In this document: piece after piece, positions 25,839 to 32,988 of the stretch | Numbering within the stretch: the first letter of the stretch is position 1 | Layout: each line of letters opens with the position of its first letter | Source of the DNA: JAWVZH01 sp033722295 | Lineage (GTDB): Bacteria > Bacteroidota > Bacteroidia > Chitinophagales > Saprospiraceae | Length of the DNA: 62,612 nucleotides | Direction: 5' to 3' | NCBI GenBank assembly: GCA_033722295.1 | Contig: JAWVZH010000002.1 | Coordinates: 1 to 62,612 of the forward strand | The notes under the pieces: model-generated | Seen by the model: the letters and a program-made list of their open reading frames with translations, nothing else | What the model was told of the DNA's origin: nothing | Database searches by the model: none | Translations under genes and position numbers: made by a program

Positions 25839-27863
25839 TTAATCTTCTGTATACAGATCTTCGATGATCGTCTGATCGACCAGCTCAGGTAGGGTTACTT
25901 TCAATCCCGATTCTTCAGCCATCGCCCTTTGAATGGTATAGAGGGCATTCGGATTTCTGGCCCAACTTCGGCGCGCAATACCGTTATTTACATCCCAGTA
26001 GAGCATGTTCTGGCATTTTCTGTCTGATGCGTCAGAGCCATCCAGGAGCATTCCAAATCCTCCGTTGATCACTTCCCCCCATCCAACACCTCCACCGTTA
26101 TGGATACTTACCCAGGTTGCGCCCCGGAAAGCATCCCCGATGACATTATGAATAGCCATATCCGCAGTAAACTTTGAACCATCCCTGATATTGGCAGTCT
26201 CTCTGAAAGGACTATCGGTTCCGGAAACATCATGGTGATCTCGCCCGAGTACTACCGGGCCTTTGAGCTGTCCGTCGGAAATCGCTTTATTAAAGGCTTT
26301 TGCTATTGCCATCCGACCCCATGCATCTGCATAGAGTATACGTGATTTGGAGCCAACAACCGGGATATTATGCTCCGCCTCCCTGATCCATTTTATATTA
26401 TCGTTTAACTGCGAGGAAATTTTGTCCGGAGCAGATTCTGACAATCGTTCCAGGATCTTTCCGGCGATCTTATCAGTTGTTCTGAGGTCTTCCATAGAGC
26501 CAGATGTGCAGACCCATCTGAATGGGCCAAATCCAAAATCAAAACACATCGGACCCATGATATCCTCTACATATGACGGATATTTATACTGATCTTTTTC
26601 TCTGTCTCTCCAGATATCAGCATTGGCATCACCGGCCTCCTTGAGAAAGGCGTTACCGTAATCCCAGAAGTACATGCCTCGTCGGCTCAAAGTGTTTATT
26701 GCTTTAACATGCCGTTTTAAACTGGACCTGACCTCTTCCATGAAACGGGTCTTGTCAGTATTCAGCAATGCTTTGGCCTCCTCAAAGGTATAGCCGGCGG
26801 GACAGTAACCGAGATCATCAATATTATGAAGTGAGGTCTGATCTGAGCCCAGGTCTATTTCCAAATCGGATTCTGCGAAGTATTCCCAGAGATCGACAAT
26901 ATTTCCGGAATATACCAGAGCTACGCCTTCTTCTTTTTCTCGATGAGCACGGATAGCCTGTACCAGTTGTTTTAGGTCTTCATAGATATTGGATTGCTGA
27001 ATGTAGCCGTCGGTCAGCCTTTGTCTAATTGCGTCCGGATCAACTTCCGCAATGACACCAACCGCTCCAGTAATAACAGCTGCCAGAGATTGAGCCCCTG
27101 ACATGCCTCCCAGTCCAGAGGTGACAAAGACTCTCCCTTTCAGATCGAGATCACCTTTACCGGTCAATCTTCCTGCATTGAGAAGAGTGATCGTGGTCCC
27201 ATGGACGATTCCCTGTGGTCCAATGTACATATATGAGCCCGCTGTCATCTGACCATAAGAGGTAACACCAAGTGCATTGTATTTATTCCAGTCGTCCTTG
27301 GTAGAATAATTTGGGATCATCATTCCGTTGGTCACCACCACTCTTGGTGCTGAAGGTGATGAAGGGAAGAGGCCCATTGGATGACCAGAATACATTACCA
27401 GTGTTTGGTTTTCCGTCATCTGACTCAGATAATGCATGGTCAGAAGATACTGAGCCCAGTTCTGGAATACAGCACCATTACCTCCATAAGTGATCAACTC
27501 GTGCGGATGCTTCGCTACTTTTGGATCAAGGTTGTTTTGTATCATAAGCATGATCGCCGCGGCGTCCGGAATATTGGCCGGATACTCTTCAATAGACCTG
27601 GCATACATGGAATAGGTAGGTCTGAATCTGTACATGTAGATCCGGCCGGTGGACTCGAGTTCCTGCATGAACTCTTTGGCCAGTTCGCGATGCCAGGATT
27701 TTGGGAAGTATCGCAATGCATTTTCGATGGCCAGTCTTTTTTCATCTGTAGACAGGATTCCAGACAGGTTTCTTTTGGGAGCATGACTTACATCGGGGTC
27801 TAACGGCCTGGCGGACGGTAATTCGGAAGGAATTCCTTGTATTATTTGATCTTTGAATGACAT
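25839..27863 (-). CDS. hutU: Urocanate hydratase
   Basis: About 674 residues from the ATG at 27863 (MSFKDQIIQGIP), which aligns with remembered family starts; the frame reaches 27959 but would then run through a terminator, and an ATG at 27872 is an alternative. It hydrates urocanate to imidazolonepropionate in histidine degradation, using bound NAD+. Conserved blocks are YGGNGAVFQNWAQY, YIGPQGIVHGT, TSGLGGMSGAQSLAA, GRDHHDVSGTDSPFRET and HNGGGVGWGEVINGGFGM. It is the long Bacteroidota form, over 100 residues longer than the Bacillus enzyme. hutH, hutI and the formiminoglutamate enzyme are not in the window. Confidence 0.96.
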   Translation of the reverse strand: MSFKDQIIQGIPSELPSARPLDPDVSHAPKRNLSGILSTDEKRLAIENALRYFPKSWHRELAKEFMQELESTGRIYMYRFRPTYSMYARSIEEYPANIPDAAAIMLMIQNNLDPKVAKHPHELITYGGNGAVFQNWAQYLLTMHYLSQMTENQTLVMYSGHPMGLFPSSPSAPRVVVTNGMMIPNYSTKDDWNKYNALGVTSYGQMTAGSYMYIGPQGIVHGTTITLLNAGRLTGKGDLDLKGRVFVTSGLGGMSGAQSLAAVITGAVGVIAEVDPDAIRQRLTDGYIQQSNIYEDLKQLVQAIRAHREKEEGVALVYSGNIVDLWEYFAESDLEIDLGSDQTSLHNIDDLGYCPAGYTFEEAKALLNTDKTRFMEEVRSSLKRHVKAINTLSRRGMYFWDYGNAFLKEAGDANADIWRDREKDQYKYPSYVEDIMGPMCFDFGFGPFRWVCTSGSMEDLRTTDKIAGKILERLSESAPDKISSQLNDNIKWIREAEHNIPVVGSKSRILYADAWGRMAIAKAFNKAISDGQLKGPVVLGRDHHDVSGTDSPFRETANIRDGSKFTADMAIHNVIGDAFRGATWVSIHNGGGVGWGEVINGGFGMLLDGSDASDRKCQNMLYWDVNNGIARRSWARNPNALYTIQRAMAEESGLKVTLPELVDQTIIEDLYTED

Positions 27864-27919
27864 TAAGGACATGACAGATATTTGGACGAACTTAAAAAAT
27901 CCGACAATAATAGACATAA

Positions 27920-27946
27920 AAAAAGGGGCTATGCAGCCCCTTTTTC
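27920..27946 (-). terminator. Strong terminator between Cys/Lys-rich gene and hutU
   Basis: AAAAGGGGCT (27921-27930) pairs perfectly with AGCCCCTTTT (27935-27944) around a 4-base loop. On the minus strand it follows the stop at 27967 by about 20 bases and is followed by a T-run, so it ends the Cys/Lys-rich gene; the A/T runs on both sides make it potentially bidirectional. Confidence 0.88.
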
Positions 27947-27966
27947 GATCATTGATCAATTAAATC

Positions 27967-28416
27967 TTAGTTAGTGCCCTCTGAGGACTCTGAGCTCATC
28001 GGCTCGGCAGCCTGTGCTGTGGAAGCCTTGGCCTTGCTGGCACAACATCCTTTTTTCTTGGCACATTTTTTCTTTGTTACCGTACTTGCTTTGACCTCGG
28101 ATTCGTCGATATCCACGAATTGGGCAGAGGCCTCATCATAAACCACTTCAGTATAGGAAATCTTTCCTGTGTTTCCACATATGGATTTCTTATGATAGGT
28201 CACTTTTCCTGAATTATCGGCAATCCTTTTTTCAATCATCTCGTCCAGGCTGGCCGCCTTAGCTGCCTTGGCTGCGCAAGTTTTAGAACACTTCTTTGCA
28301 CAGGAGGCTTTTTTTGTAACTTCCTTTTCGACTACAGGACTTTGGTTTTCCTGGGCAGTCAGTTGAGAAACGCCAACAAAAAGCACCAGGCTGAAAAGAG
28401 ATAACAGATGTTTCAT
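27967..28416 (-). CDS. Exported Cys/Lys/Ala-rich protein
   Basis: 149 residues from the ATG at 28416, where a signal peptide begins (MKHLLSLFSLVLFVGVSQLTAQ); the longer frame to 28494 adds an implausible N-terminus. The mature protein has two basic Cys clusters, ASCAKKCSKTCAAK and KKKCAKKKGCCASK, around a middle segment (GKVTYHKKSICGNTGKISYTEVVYDE), and a Ser/Glu-rich tail. Seven cysteines among many lysines suggest metal binding or disulfide cross-linking; no family is recognised. It is monocistronic, with a TATTTTTG -7 element at 28448-28441 and a strong terminator. Confidence 0.75.
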   Translation of the reverse strand: MKHLLSLFSLVLFVGVSQLTAQENQSPVVEKEVTKKASCAKKCSKTCAAKAAKAASLDEMIEKRIADNSGKVTYHKKSICGNTGKISYTEVVYDEASAQFVDIDESEVKASTVTKKKCAKKKGCCASKAKASTAQAAEPMSSESSEGTN

Positions 28417-28440
28417 ACGATTTTCATTTAATGTTTGAAT

Positions 28441-28448
28441 CAAAAATA
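28441..28448 (-). promoter_or_regulatory. -7 element (TATTTTTG) before Cys/Lys-rich gene
   Basis: On the minus strand 28448-28441 reads TATTTTTG, matching TAnnTTTG, 25 bases before the ATG at 28416. This supports the shorter start, since the longer frame begins upstream of the promoter. No -33 element at the right distance. Confidence 0.5.
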
Positions 28449-28551
28449 CGGCTTTTAAACGGGGTTCACGTGCAATTAGTGCTGCCGTTAACATTATTAT
28501 AATATTTTTAGCATCATTATAGTTTCAATATCAAATGTCTAATATCCAAAT

Positions 28552-28977
28552 ATGACCAATCACACAATGTTGTTCTTTTCGCCTATTGTTTTGATCCTGA
28601 TGCTATCCTGTGCTACCTTTCAGACATTGCCTTCAGATTATGAAGGGGATATGATCGAATTTGGTCATGGCGGAGGTTTTGCCGGAATAGAGTACAGTCA
28701 TATACTTCTGGATAACGGAGATGTATTTAAAGAACAAAGCAATGAGAGTTATAAACCCCATAAAAGGCTTGATGACGACGCGGTAACACAGATTTTTAAC
28801 AATGCCAAACTACTAAATCTGGCCTCACTTGAATATATGAAACCAGGAAATACCTATCGGTTCATAGAGGTCAGGATTGATGGCAAAAGCAACAGACTGA
28901 GTTGGAACGACGTAGGTGATTCGGTGCCTCCGACCTTTGCAAAGTTTTACAGAATACTAAAAGAACATCTTGAGTGA
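28552..28977 (+). CDS. Small putative lipoprotein
   Basis: 141 residues, family not recognised with certainty. The N-terminus is a lipoprotein signal: hydrophobic FFSPIVLILMLSC with Cys near residue 20 as the lipidation site. The mature domain (EFGHGGGFAGIEYSHILLDNGDVFKE) has the look of a small beta-sheet domain reading a side-chain environment, with a later IEVRIDGKSNRLSW strand pair typical of DUF6438-like or similar lipoprotein domains. Probably an outer-membrane-anchored protein. It stands alone between divergent and co-directional neighbours. Confidence 0.72.
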   Translation: MTNHTMLFFSPIVLILMLSCATFQTLPSDYEGDMIEFGHGGGFAGIEYSHILLDNGDVFKEQSNESYKPHKRLDDDAVTQIFNNAKLLNLASLEYMKPGNTYRFIEVRIDGKSNRLSWNDVGDSVPPTFAKFYRILKEHLE

Positions 28978-29053
28978 TCAGCACTTGCAGAGATACATTA
29001 TCGCATTTAAGTTCGTGTGTATCACAACATGAAGTCACATCATCTTAATCTGA

Positions 29054-30022
29054 ATGAAGATCCTTGTCCTTCGACTAAGTAGTATAGGAGACATTGTGCT
29101 CTGCACACCAGTACTAAGAGCGCTGAAAAAGCAACTTGGAGCTGAAGTGCACATAATGACTAAGAAGGCATTTTACTCTATCCTTGAAGGTAATCCCTAT
29201 GTGGCTCGAAGGATCGTGTATGAAAACTCAGAACTAAAAAATTTCAGCGACCTGAAGAATGAGGAATATGATCAAATTATCGACCTCCACAAGAACCTCA
29301 GAACCTTCAGGATTATTCGGCAACTGCGGCGTCCTTCAATTTCCTTTGACAAGATAAACCTAAAGAAATGGCTTGCGGTCAACATGAAGGTGAATATATT
29401 GCCCGATAAACATATTGTAGATCGGTACTTTGAGGCCCTCGGCGCTCTTGGTGTAGAAAATGACGACGAAGGACTCGACTTTTTTATCAGTGAAAGAATT
29501 GGCACAGAAGAATACCCTGAGATCATTATCGCCCTTGGCGCCGCCCACTTCACCAAGATGATCCCGAAAAGTGTACTTCACGAAATTATTCCCAAACTTC
29601 CATACAAAATCGGACTCGTGGGAGGTCCGGGCGATGCCGAATTGGGAGTGAATCTGGCGGGCAGCTTTCAAAATGTCGAGAATTATGCAGGAGAATGCAG
29701 CATACACCAGAGCGCAGATCTGATCAGAAATGCTCGTGTGATCTTGTCGCCGGATACCGGTATGATGCACATCGCAGCAGCTCTAAAAAAGCCATTAATC
29801 GCAATATGGGGTAATACCGTTCCTGAGTTTGGGATGTATCCTTATTACGGTAACCACGAGATCCCCCATCATTCGGCTGAGGTTGATATCGGATGCAGAC
29901 CCTGCTCGAAGATCGGCTTTGACAAATGCCCTCGTGGGCACTTCAAATGTATGAAGGAGCAGAATGTGGATGAGATCGCAGATCGTGTCAGATCTTTGCT
30001 TGATTCTACAAGTATGTCATAA
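29054..30022 (+). CDS. Glycosyltransferase family 9 (ADP-heptose:LPS heptosyltransferase-like)
   Basis: 322 residues with the GT9 GT-B fold. The N-terminal LVLRLSSIGDIVLCTPVLRALKKQ and the C-terminal nucleotide-sugar site SPDTGMMHIAAALKKPLIAIWGNT are diagnostic. Enzymes of this family add heptose or related sugars to the lipopolysaccharide core on the cytoplasmic side of the inner membrane. The late Cys-rich loop (GCRPCSKIGFDKCPRGHFKC) matches the four-cysteine motif commonly seen in Bacteroidota heptosyltransferases. No other LPS gene is adjacent. Confidence 0.92.
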   Translation: MKILVLRLSSIGDIVLCTPVLRALKKQLGAEVHIMTKKAFYSILEGNPYVARRIVYENSELKNFSDLKNEEYDQIIDLHKNLRTFRIIRQLRRPSISFDKINLKKWLAVNMKVNILPDKHIVDRYFEALGALGVENDDEGLDFFISERIGTEEYPEIIIALGAAHFTKMIPKSVLHEIIPKLPYKIGLVGGPGDAELGVNLAGSFQNVENYAGECSIHQSADLIRNARVILSPDTGMMHIAAALKKPLIAIWGNTVPEFGMYPYYGNHEIPHHSAEVDIGCRPCSKIGFDKCPRGHFKCMKEQNVDEIADRVRSLLDSTSMS

Positions 30023-30105
30023 TCATCGACAAACTATGAGGTAGGTTTCAATCCTTTTATCCATATTGTTGTTGTATCCATATAGAATCAATTCAATAAA
30101 AGCTT

Positions 30106-30963
30106 ATGTCTACCAATTTCAACCGAGGCGATGCCTCAAGTTTCATCAACCAGAAAAAATTCCTCAGGTACCTTTTTATAGGTGTCCTGGCCTTTATCCT
30201 CTTTGGTCTGCTCAGCAATACCACGTTTCTGACTATCGATCCCGGAGAACGTGGTGTTCTCTTTAAGCGATTCGGAGGTGGCCTGGATAAGGAAAATATA
30301 TACAAGCAGGGCTTCCATATCATCATGCCATGGAACAAAATGTACATCTACGATGTGCGTATCAATGAGAATTACGAAACCATGGAAGTGCTTTCCAAAA
30401 ACGGCCTTAATATTACGGTTGAACTGTCTTACAGGTACCAGCCTGAGCCTGAAGAAATAGGTGACCTGCACGATGACATTGGCCCTGAATATTTGAAAAG
30501 GATCATCAAACCAGAGATCCGGTCCGCAACGAGGGAGGTCATCGGTAAGTATCTGCCTGAAGAACTATACTCCACAAAGAGAGAAGCCATTCAGGATGAG
30601 ATATTCCAGCGGACGGCTGAGAACATTGCGGAAAAACATTTGATTCTCGATGCGGTACTTATCCGTGAAGTGGAATTACCACAAACTCTTCAGGAAGCCA
30701 TTGAACGAAAATTGAAGGAGGAACAGTTGGCACTGGAGTTCGATTATCGTTTAAAGCGTGAGCGTAAGGAAGCGGAGCGAAAGATCATCGAAGCCGAGGC
30801 TAAAGCTGAGGCGAACAGGATATTGAATAAGTCACTCTCTAACAATATCCTGCGAGATAAAGGCATTGAAGCGACCCTGAAGCTGGCCCAGTCTTCCAAC
30901 TCCAAGATCATTGTTGTCGGAAGCGGAGACGATGGATTACCACTGATCCTTGGGAATCAGTAA
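30106..30963 (+). CDS. Prohibitin-family SPFH membrane protein
   Basis: 285 residues. One N-terminal transmembrane segment (FLFIGVLAFILFGLLS region, about residues 20-40) is followed by the SPFH/band-7 domain (TIDPGERGVLFKRFGGG to about 200) and a charged coiled coil (KLKEEQLALEFDYRLKRERKEAERKIIEAEAKAEA is its core region, about 205-255). Prohibitins form large ring assemblies in the inner membrane and modulate proteases such as FtsH. The conserved C-terminal segment ILRDKGIEATLKLAQSSNSKIIVVGSGDDGLPLIL is split across about 250-283 and is typical of the family. Convergent with the DUF192 gene, 28 bases apart. Confidence 0.9.
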   Translation: MSTNFNRGDASSFINQKKFLRYLFIGVLAFILFGLLSNTTFLTIDPGERGVLFKRFGGGLDKENIYKQGFHIIMPWNKMYIYDVRINENYETMEVLSKNGLNITVELSYRYQPEPEEIGDLHDDIGPEYLKRIIKPEIRSATREVIGKYLPEELYSTKREAIQDEIFQRTAENIAEKHLILDAVLIREVELPQTLQEAIERKLKEEQLALEFDYRLKRERKEAERKIIEAEAKAEANRILNKSLSNNILRDKGIEATLKLAQSSNSKIIVVGSGDDGLPLILGNQ

Positions 30964-30991
30964 TATCGATGATCTTTCCTTCGGCTGGAGA

Positions 30992-31540
30992 TCAGAACCG
31001 GTTGAGTTCTACGGTCATGCCGGGACCGATGTTATAGGCCCTGCAAAAGCCGGCGTTGACCTCCAGTACATACGTCGCCGCTCTTCTTGACTCAATTGAT
31101 TTAGTCGATTTGGGCTTGGCACCTAAATACTGATCTACGATCCGAAAATCTTTGTTGATAAAAATAATGTCAAGAGGGATGTAGGTGTTCTTCATCCAAA
31201 ATGACTGCGGTCTTTCATTTTCATAAACGAACAACATGCCATGTTCACCTTCCATACTGTGCCTATGCATCAGTCCCTGGGAACGCTCCTGCTGGGTTTC
31301 CGCAATCTCGACATCAATTGAAGTGACCTTTTCTCCCGACATTCTATAAAAGTCTATAGTGCCTTCCTTCTTGAATCGGACATTTTTAGGCTTCGAAGTA
31401 TTGACATCGATGTTTTTGGATGGTGTGTGACCTGACTCAGGTAGCGAGTTAATAATAAATCCACCAACCCCTACGACCAAGACGGCAATAATTATGTATT
31501 TGGTCCAGGCTGAGCCTTTTTTCTTTTGTTGGGAAGCCAT
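30992..31540 (-). CDS. DUF192 family exported protein
   Basis: 182 residues. A lysine-rich start and one transmembrane or signal-anchor segment (YIIIAVLVVGVGGFIINSL) lead to a DUF192 domain (about 65-180): VEIAETQQERSQGLMHRHSM, GMLFVYENERPQSFWMKNTYIPLDIIFI, and a C-terminal VLEVNAGFC. DUF192 forms a compact beta fold of unknown function, frequently periplasmic. The conserved WMKNT and PLDIIF elements are intact. It lies on the minus strand beside the prohibitin gene with a shared 28-base tail region. Confidence 0.9.
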   Translation of the reverse strand: MASQQKKKGSAWTKYIIIAVLVVGVGGFIINSLPESGHTPSKNIDVNTSKPKNVRFKKEGTIDFYRMSGEKVTSIDVEIAETQQERSQGLMHRHSMEGEHGMLFVYENERPQSFWMKNTYIPLDIIFINKDFRIVDQYLGAKPKSTKSIESRRAATYVLEVNAGFCRAYNIGPGMTVELNRF

Positions 31541-31751
31541 ACGATTAATGTTTAAGATTGTTCAAGTGCATTGAACGCTACTCCATTACAATTCTTATGA
31601 GTAAACGCGATGATTTGGACTCTCAAAAGTAGTAAATCGACCTAAGGGAATACATAACAGGACAATGAACTTTCGTTATGGAAATACAGAAAAGGTGGCT
31701 AAACACGGCGATCTTGCCGCAATTAGTAATGGGAAAATGAACTAAACTTTC

Positions 31752-31770
31752 TAATATAACGTTTATATTA
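31752..31770. repeat. Near-palindrome upstream of the rpsU cluster
   Basis: TAATATA (31752-31758) and TATATTA (31764-31770) form 7-bp inverted arms around ACGTT. It sits 59 bases before the first gene of the small cluster, in an otherwise featureless 288-base gap. Possible operator; chance is not excluded in A/T-rich DNA. Confidence 0.35.
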
Positions 31771-31828
31771 CTGATAATCAAGTTTTTACAAAACTGTATT
31801 ATCGAATCTGTAATTTTAAACAAATTAA

Positions 31829-32188
31829 ATGAAGAAGGACAAGTACATTGATAAGGCCATTGAATGGGCGAAGAGTAGAATTGCACAAACCATCAGGGTT
31901 AATTCAGAAGGGTATGATGAACCTAAATCGTTTGTCAATCAAACCAAGGATAAAGTGGTCATGCCTGATCTGACCTATACCACTCGAGGGGGGAGCAAGC
32001 ATTATTCTGAAATAGCTCTAAAGACTGATAAAGCCCAGGACTTGGTGACAAAATGGAAATTCTTGTCTCAACTGGCCCAAATGAAAAGTGGCAAGCTTCA
32101 TTTATTGGCGCCTAAGGGCCATTTGATGTTTACTCGAAATTTGGTCAAGAAATACAACATTGAGGCGCAAGTTCATTCATTAAAGTAA
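31829..32188 (+). CDS. Small protein with PD-(D/E)XK-nuclease-like pattern, unknown function
   Basis: 119 residues, not recognised as a named family. The core reads VVMPDLTYTTRGGSKHYSEIALKTDKAQDLV, followed by KWKFLSQLAQMKSGKLHLLAPKGH and a helix FTRNLVKKYNI. The order Asp, Glu-x-x-x-Lys, then a helix, a beta strand ending in LLAP and a final helix resembles the core of PD-(D/E)XK nucleases, but the spacing is only suggestive and catalysis is not shown. It is the first gene of a three-gene cluster with rpsU (18 bases downstream) and a 75-residue basic protein. Confidence 0.7.
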   Translation: MKKDKYIDKAIEWAKSRIAQTIRVNSEGYDEPKSFVNQTKDKVVMPDLTYTTRGGSKHYSEIALKTDKAQDLVTKWKFLSQLAQMKSGKLHLLAPKGHLMFTRNLVKKYNIEAQVHSLK

Positions 32189-32206
32189 AAGTAAGTAGGA
32201 GGATGT

Positions 32207-32395
32207 ATGTTAGTGATTAATGTAAGAGAAGGTGAAAGCATTGAACATGCTGTCAAACGGTACAACCGTAAACATCGACGTGTGGGATTGATGAAACGCA
32301 TACGTGAAAGGAAACATTATGACAAGCCTTCCGTTGTTAGACGTAACGAGATCAAGAAGGCCATTTACAAGGAGAAATATTTATCTGAAAACTAG
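32207..32395 (+). CDS. rpsU: 30S ribosomal protein bS21
   Basis: 62 residues, usual for bS21. The start MLVINVREGESIEHAVKRYNRK and the region KRIRERKHYDKPSVVRRNEIKKAIYKEK are characteristic. bS21 sits near the anti-Shine-Dalgarno end of 16S rRNA and helps initiation; in Bacteroidota it is thought to help mask that region. AGGAGG precedes the ATG by about 6 bases, which is unusually strong for this phylum and is worth noting for a gene whose product acts at that rRNA site. Confidence 0.95.
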   Translation: MLVINVREGESIEHAVKRYNRKHRRVGLMKRIRERKHYDKPSVVRRNEIKKAIYKEKYLSEN

Positions 32396-32406
32396 CTATT
32401 TGACAT

Positions 32407-32634
32407 ATGTCAAGACCGAAGACTAAGTCGTTTACCTACGGTAAGGGGATTTATTACTTTACCATTAAAAGCGGCCATGGGAGTGGTATTACCATCAAAA
32501 GGACAACACTTCAAAAAGCCATGGATGCATTCAAAACCTACCAGAGGACTCATGGGAGCAGCGCTGAATGGTTAGGCAAATGGGATGGAAAGAAGTTTGT
32601 CGAAGACAATTTCGAAAAACTGCAGTCCAAGTAA
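32407..32634 (+). CDS. Small basic protein of unknown function
   Basis: 75 residues, no family recognised. It is basic and starts MSRPKTKSFTYGKGIYYFTIKSG, then GITIKRTTLQKAMDAFKTYQR and a WLGKWDGKKFVEDNF tail. The pattern is a two-strand beta hairpin followed by an alpha helix and a Trp-containing loop, which would suit nucleic acid binding, but that is a guess. It begins 11 bases after the rpsU stop and so is probably co-transcribed with it. The stretch 32635-32920 that follows contains no gene, tRNA or clear hairpin that I can see. Confidence 0.7.
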   Translation: MSRPKTKSFTYGKGIYYFTIKSGHGSGITIKRTTLQKAMDAFKTYQRTHGSSAEWLGKWDGKKFVEDNFEKLQSK

Positions 32635-32922
32635 CCACGTAACCAGTTCTTTTTTCAATTCATTCTAGTTCATGTCGGTCAGACAACCATTGCTGAAGGG
32701 CTATCCTTATTCTTATCTTTAAAAGATCGGCAGTGGACCCCTTTTCCTTCAGATTAGTAGAATACTGTCTCTTATACCTCTAATCTCTTTCTTAGGCCAC
32801 GCTCGATCTTTGGTATGTACTAATGAAACAGACCGAATGGGTCAACCCCCAAACTGTTCATGACGGTAAGGCAATCGAATGTTATACACATATAAAATTT
32901 TATTAATATAAACGACAAATAG
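32635..32922. other. Gene-free stretch between rpsU cluster and PIN-PhoH
   Basis: About 290 bases with no convincing open frame, tRNA or strong hairpin. The downstream part is A/T-rich and leads into the PIN-PhoH promoter. I see nothing that can be annotated with confidence. Confidence 0.5.
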
Positions 32923-32954
32923 TTTGGAAGCTGTTGGCTAACACATTATATTTA
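32923..32954 (+). promoter_or_regulatory. Probable promoter of PIN-PhoH gene
   Basis: TTTG at 32923-32926 and TATATTTA at 32947-32954 are 20 bases apart; the -7 element matches TAnnTTTG in seven of eight positions. Transcription would start near 32960, giving a leader of about 28 bases. Confidence 0.5.
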
Positions 32955-32988
32955 TCAATAATACATTAAGAGCGAAATAAGAAAGCCA

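Noticed and set aside
27864..27959. Longer N-terminus of urocanate hydratase from 27959
   Set aside because: It would translate through a strong terminator hairpin and adds residues absent from remembered family members.
28417..28494. Longer N-terminus of the Cys/Lys-rich protein
   Set aside because: The extra residues precede a textbook signal peptide and cover the predicted promoter.
32635..32988. tRNA or small RNA gene in the gap before PIN-PhoH
   Set aside because: No cloverleaf, CCA end or convincing stem was found by eye.
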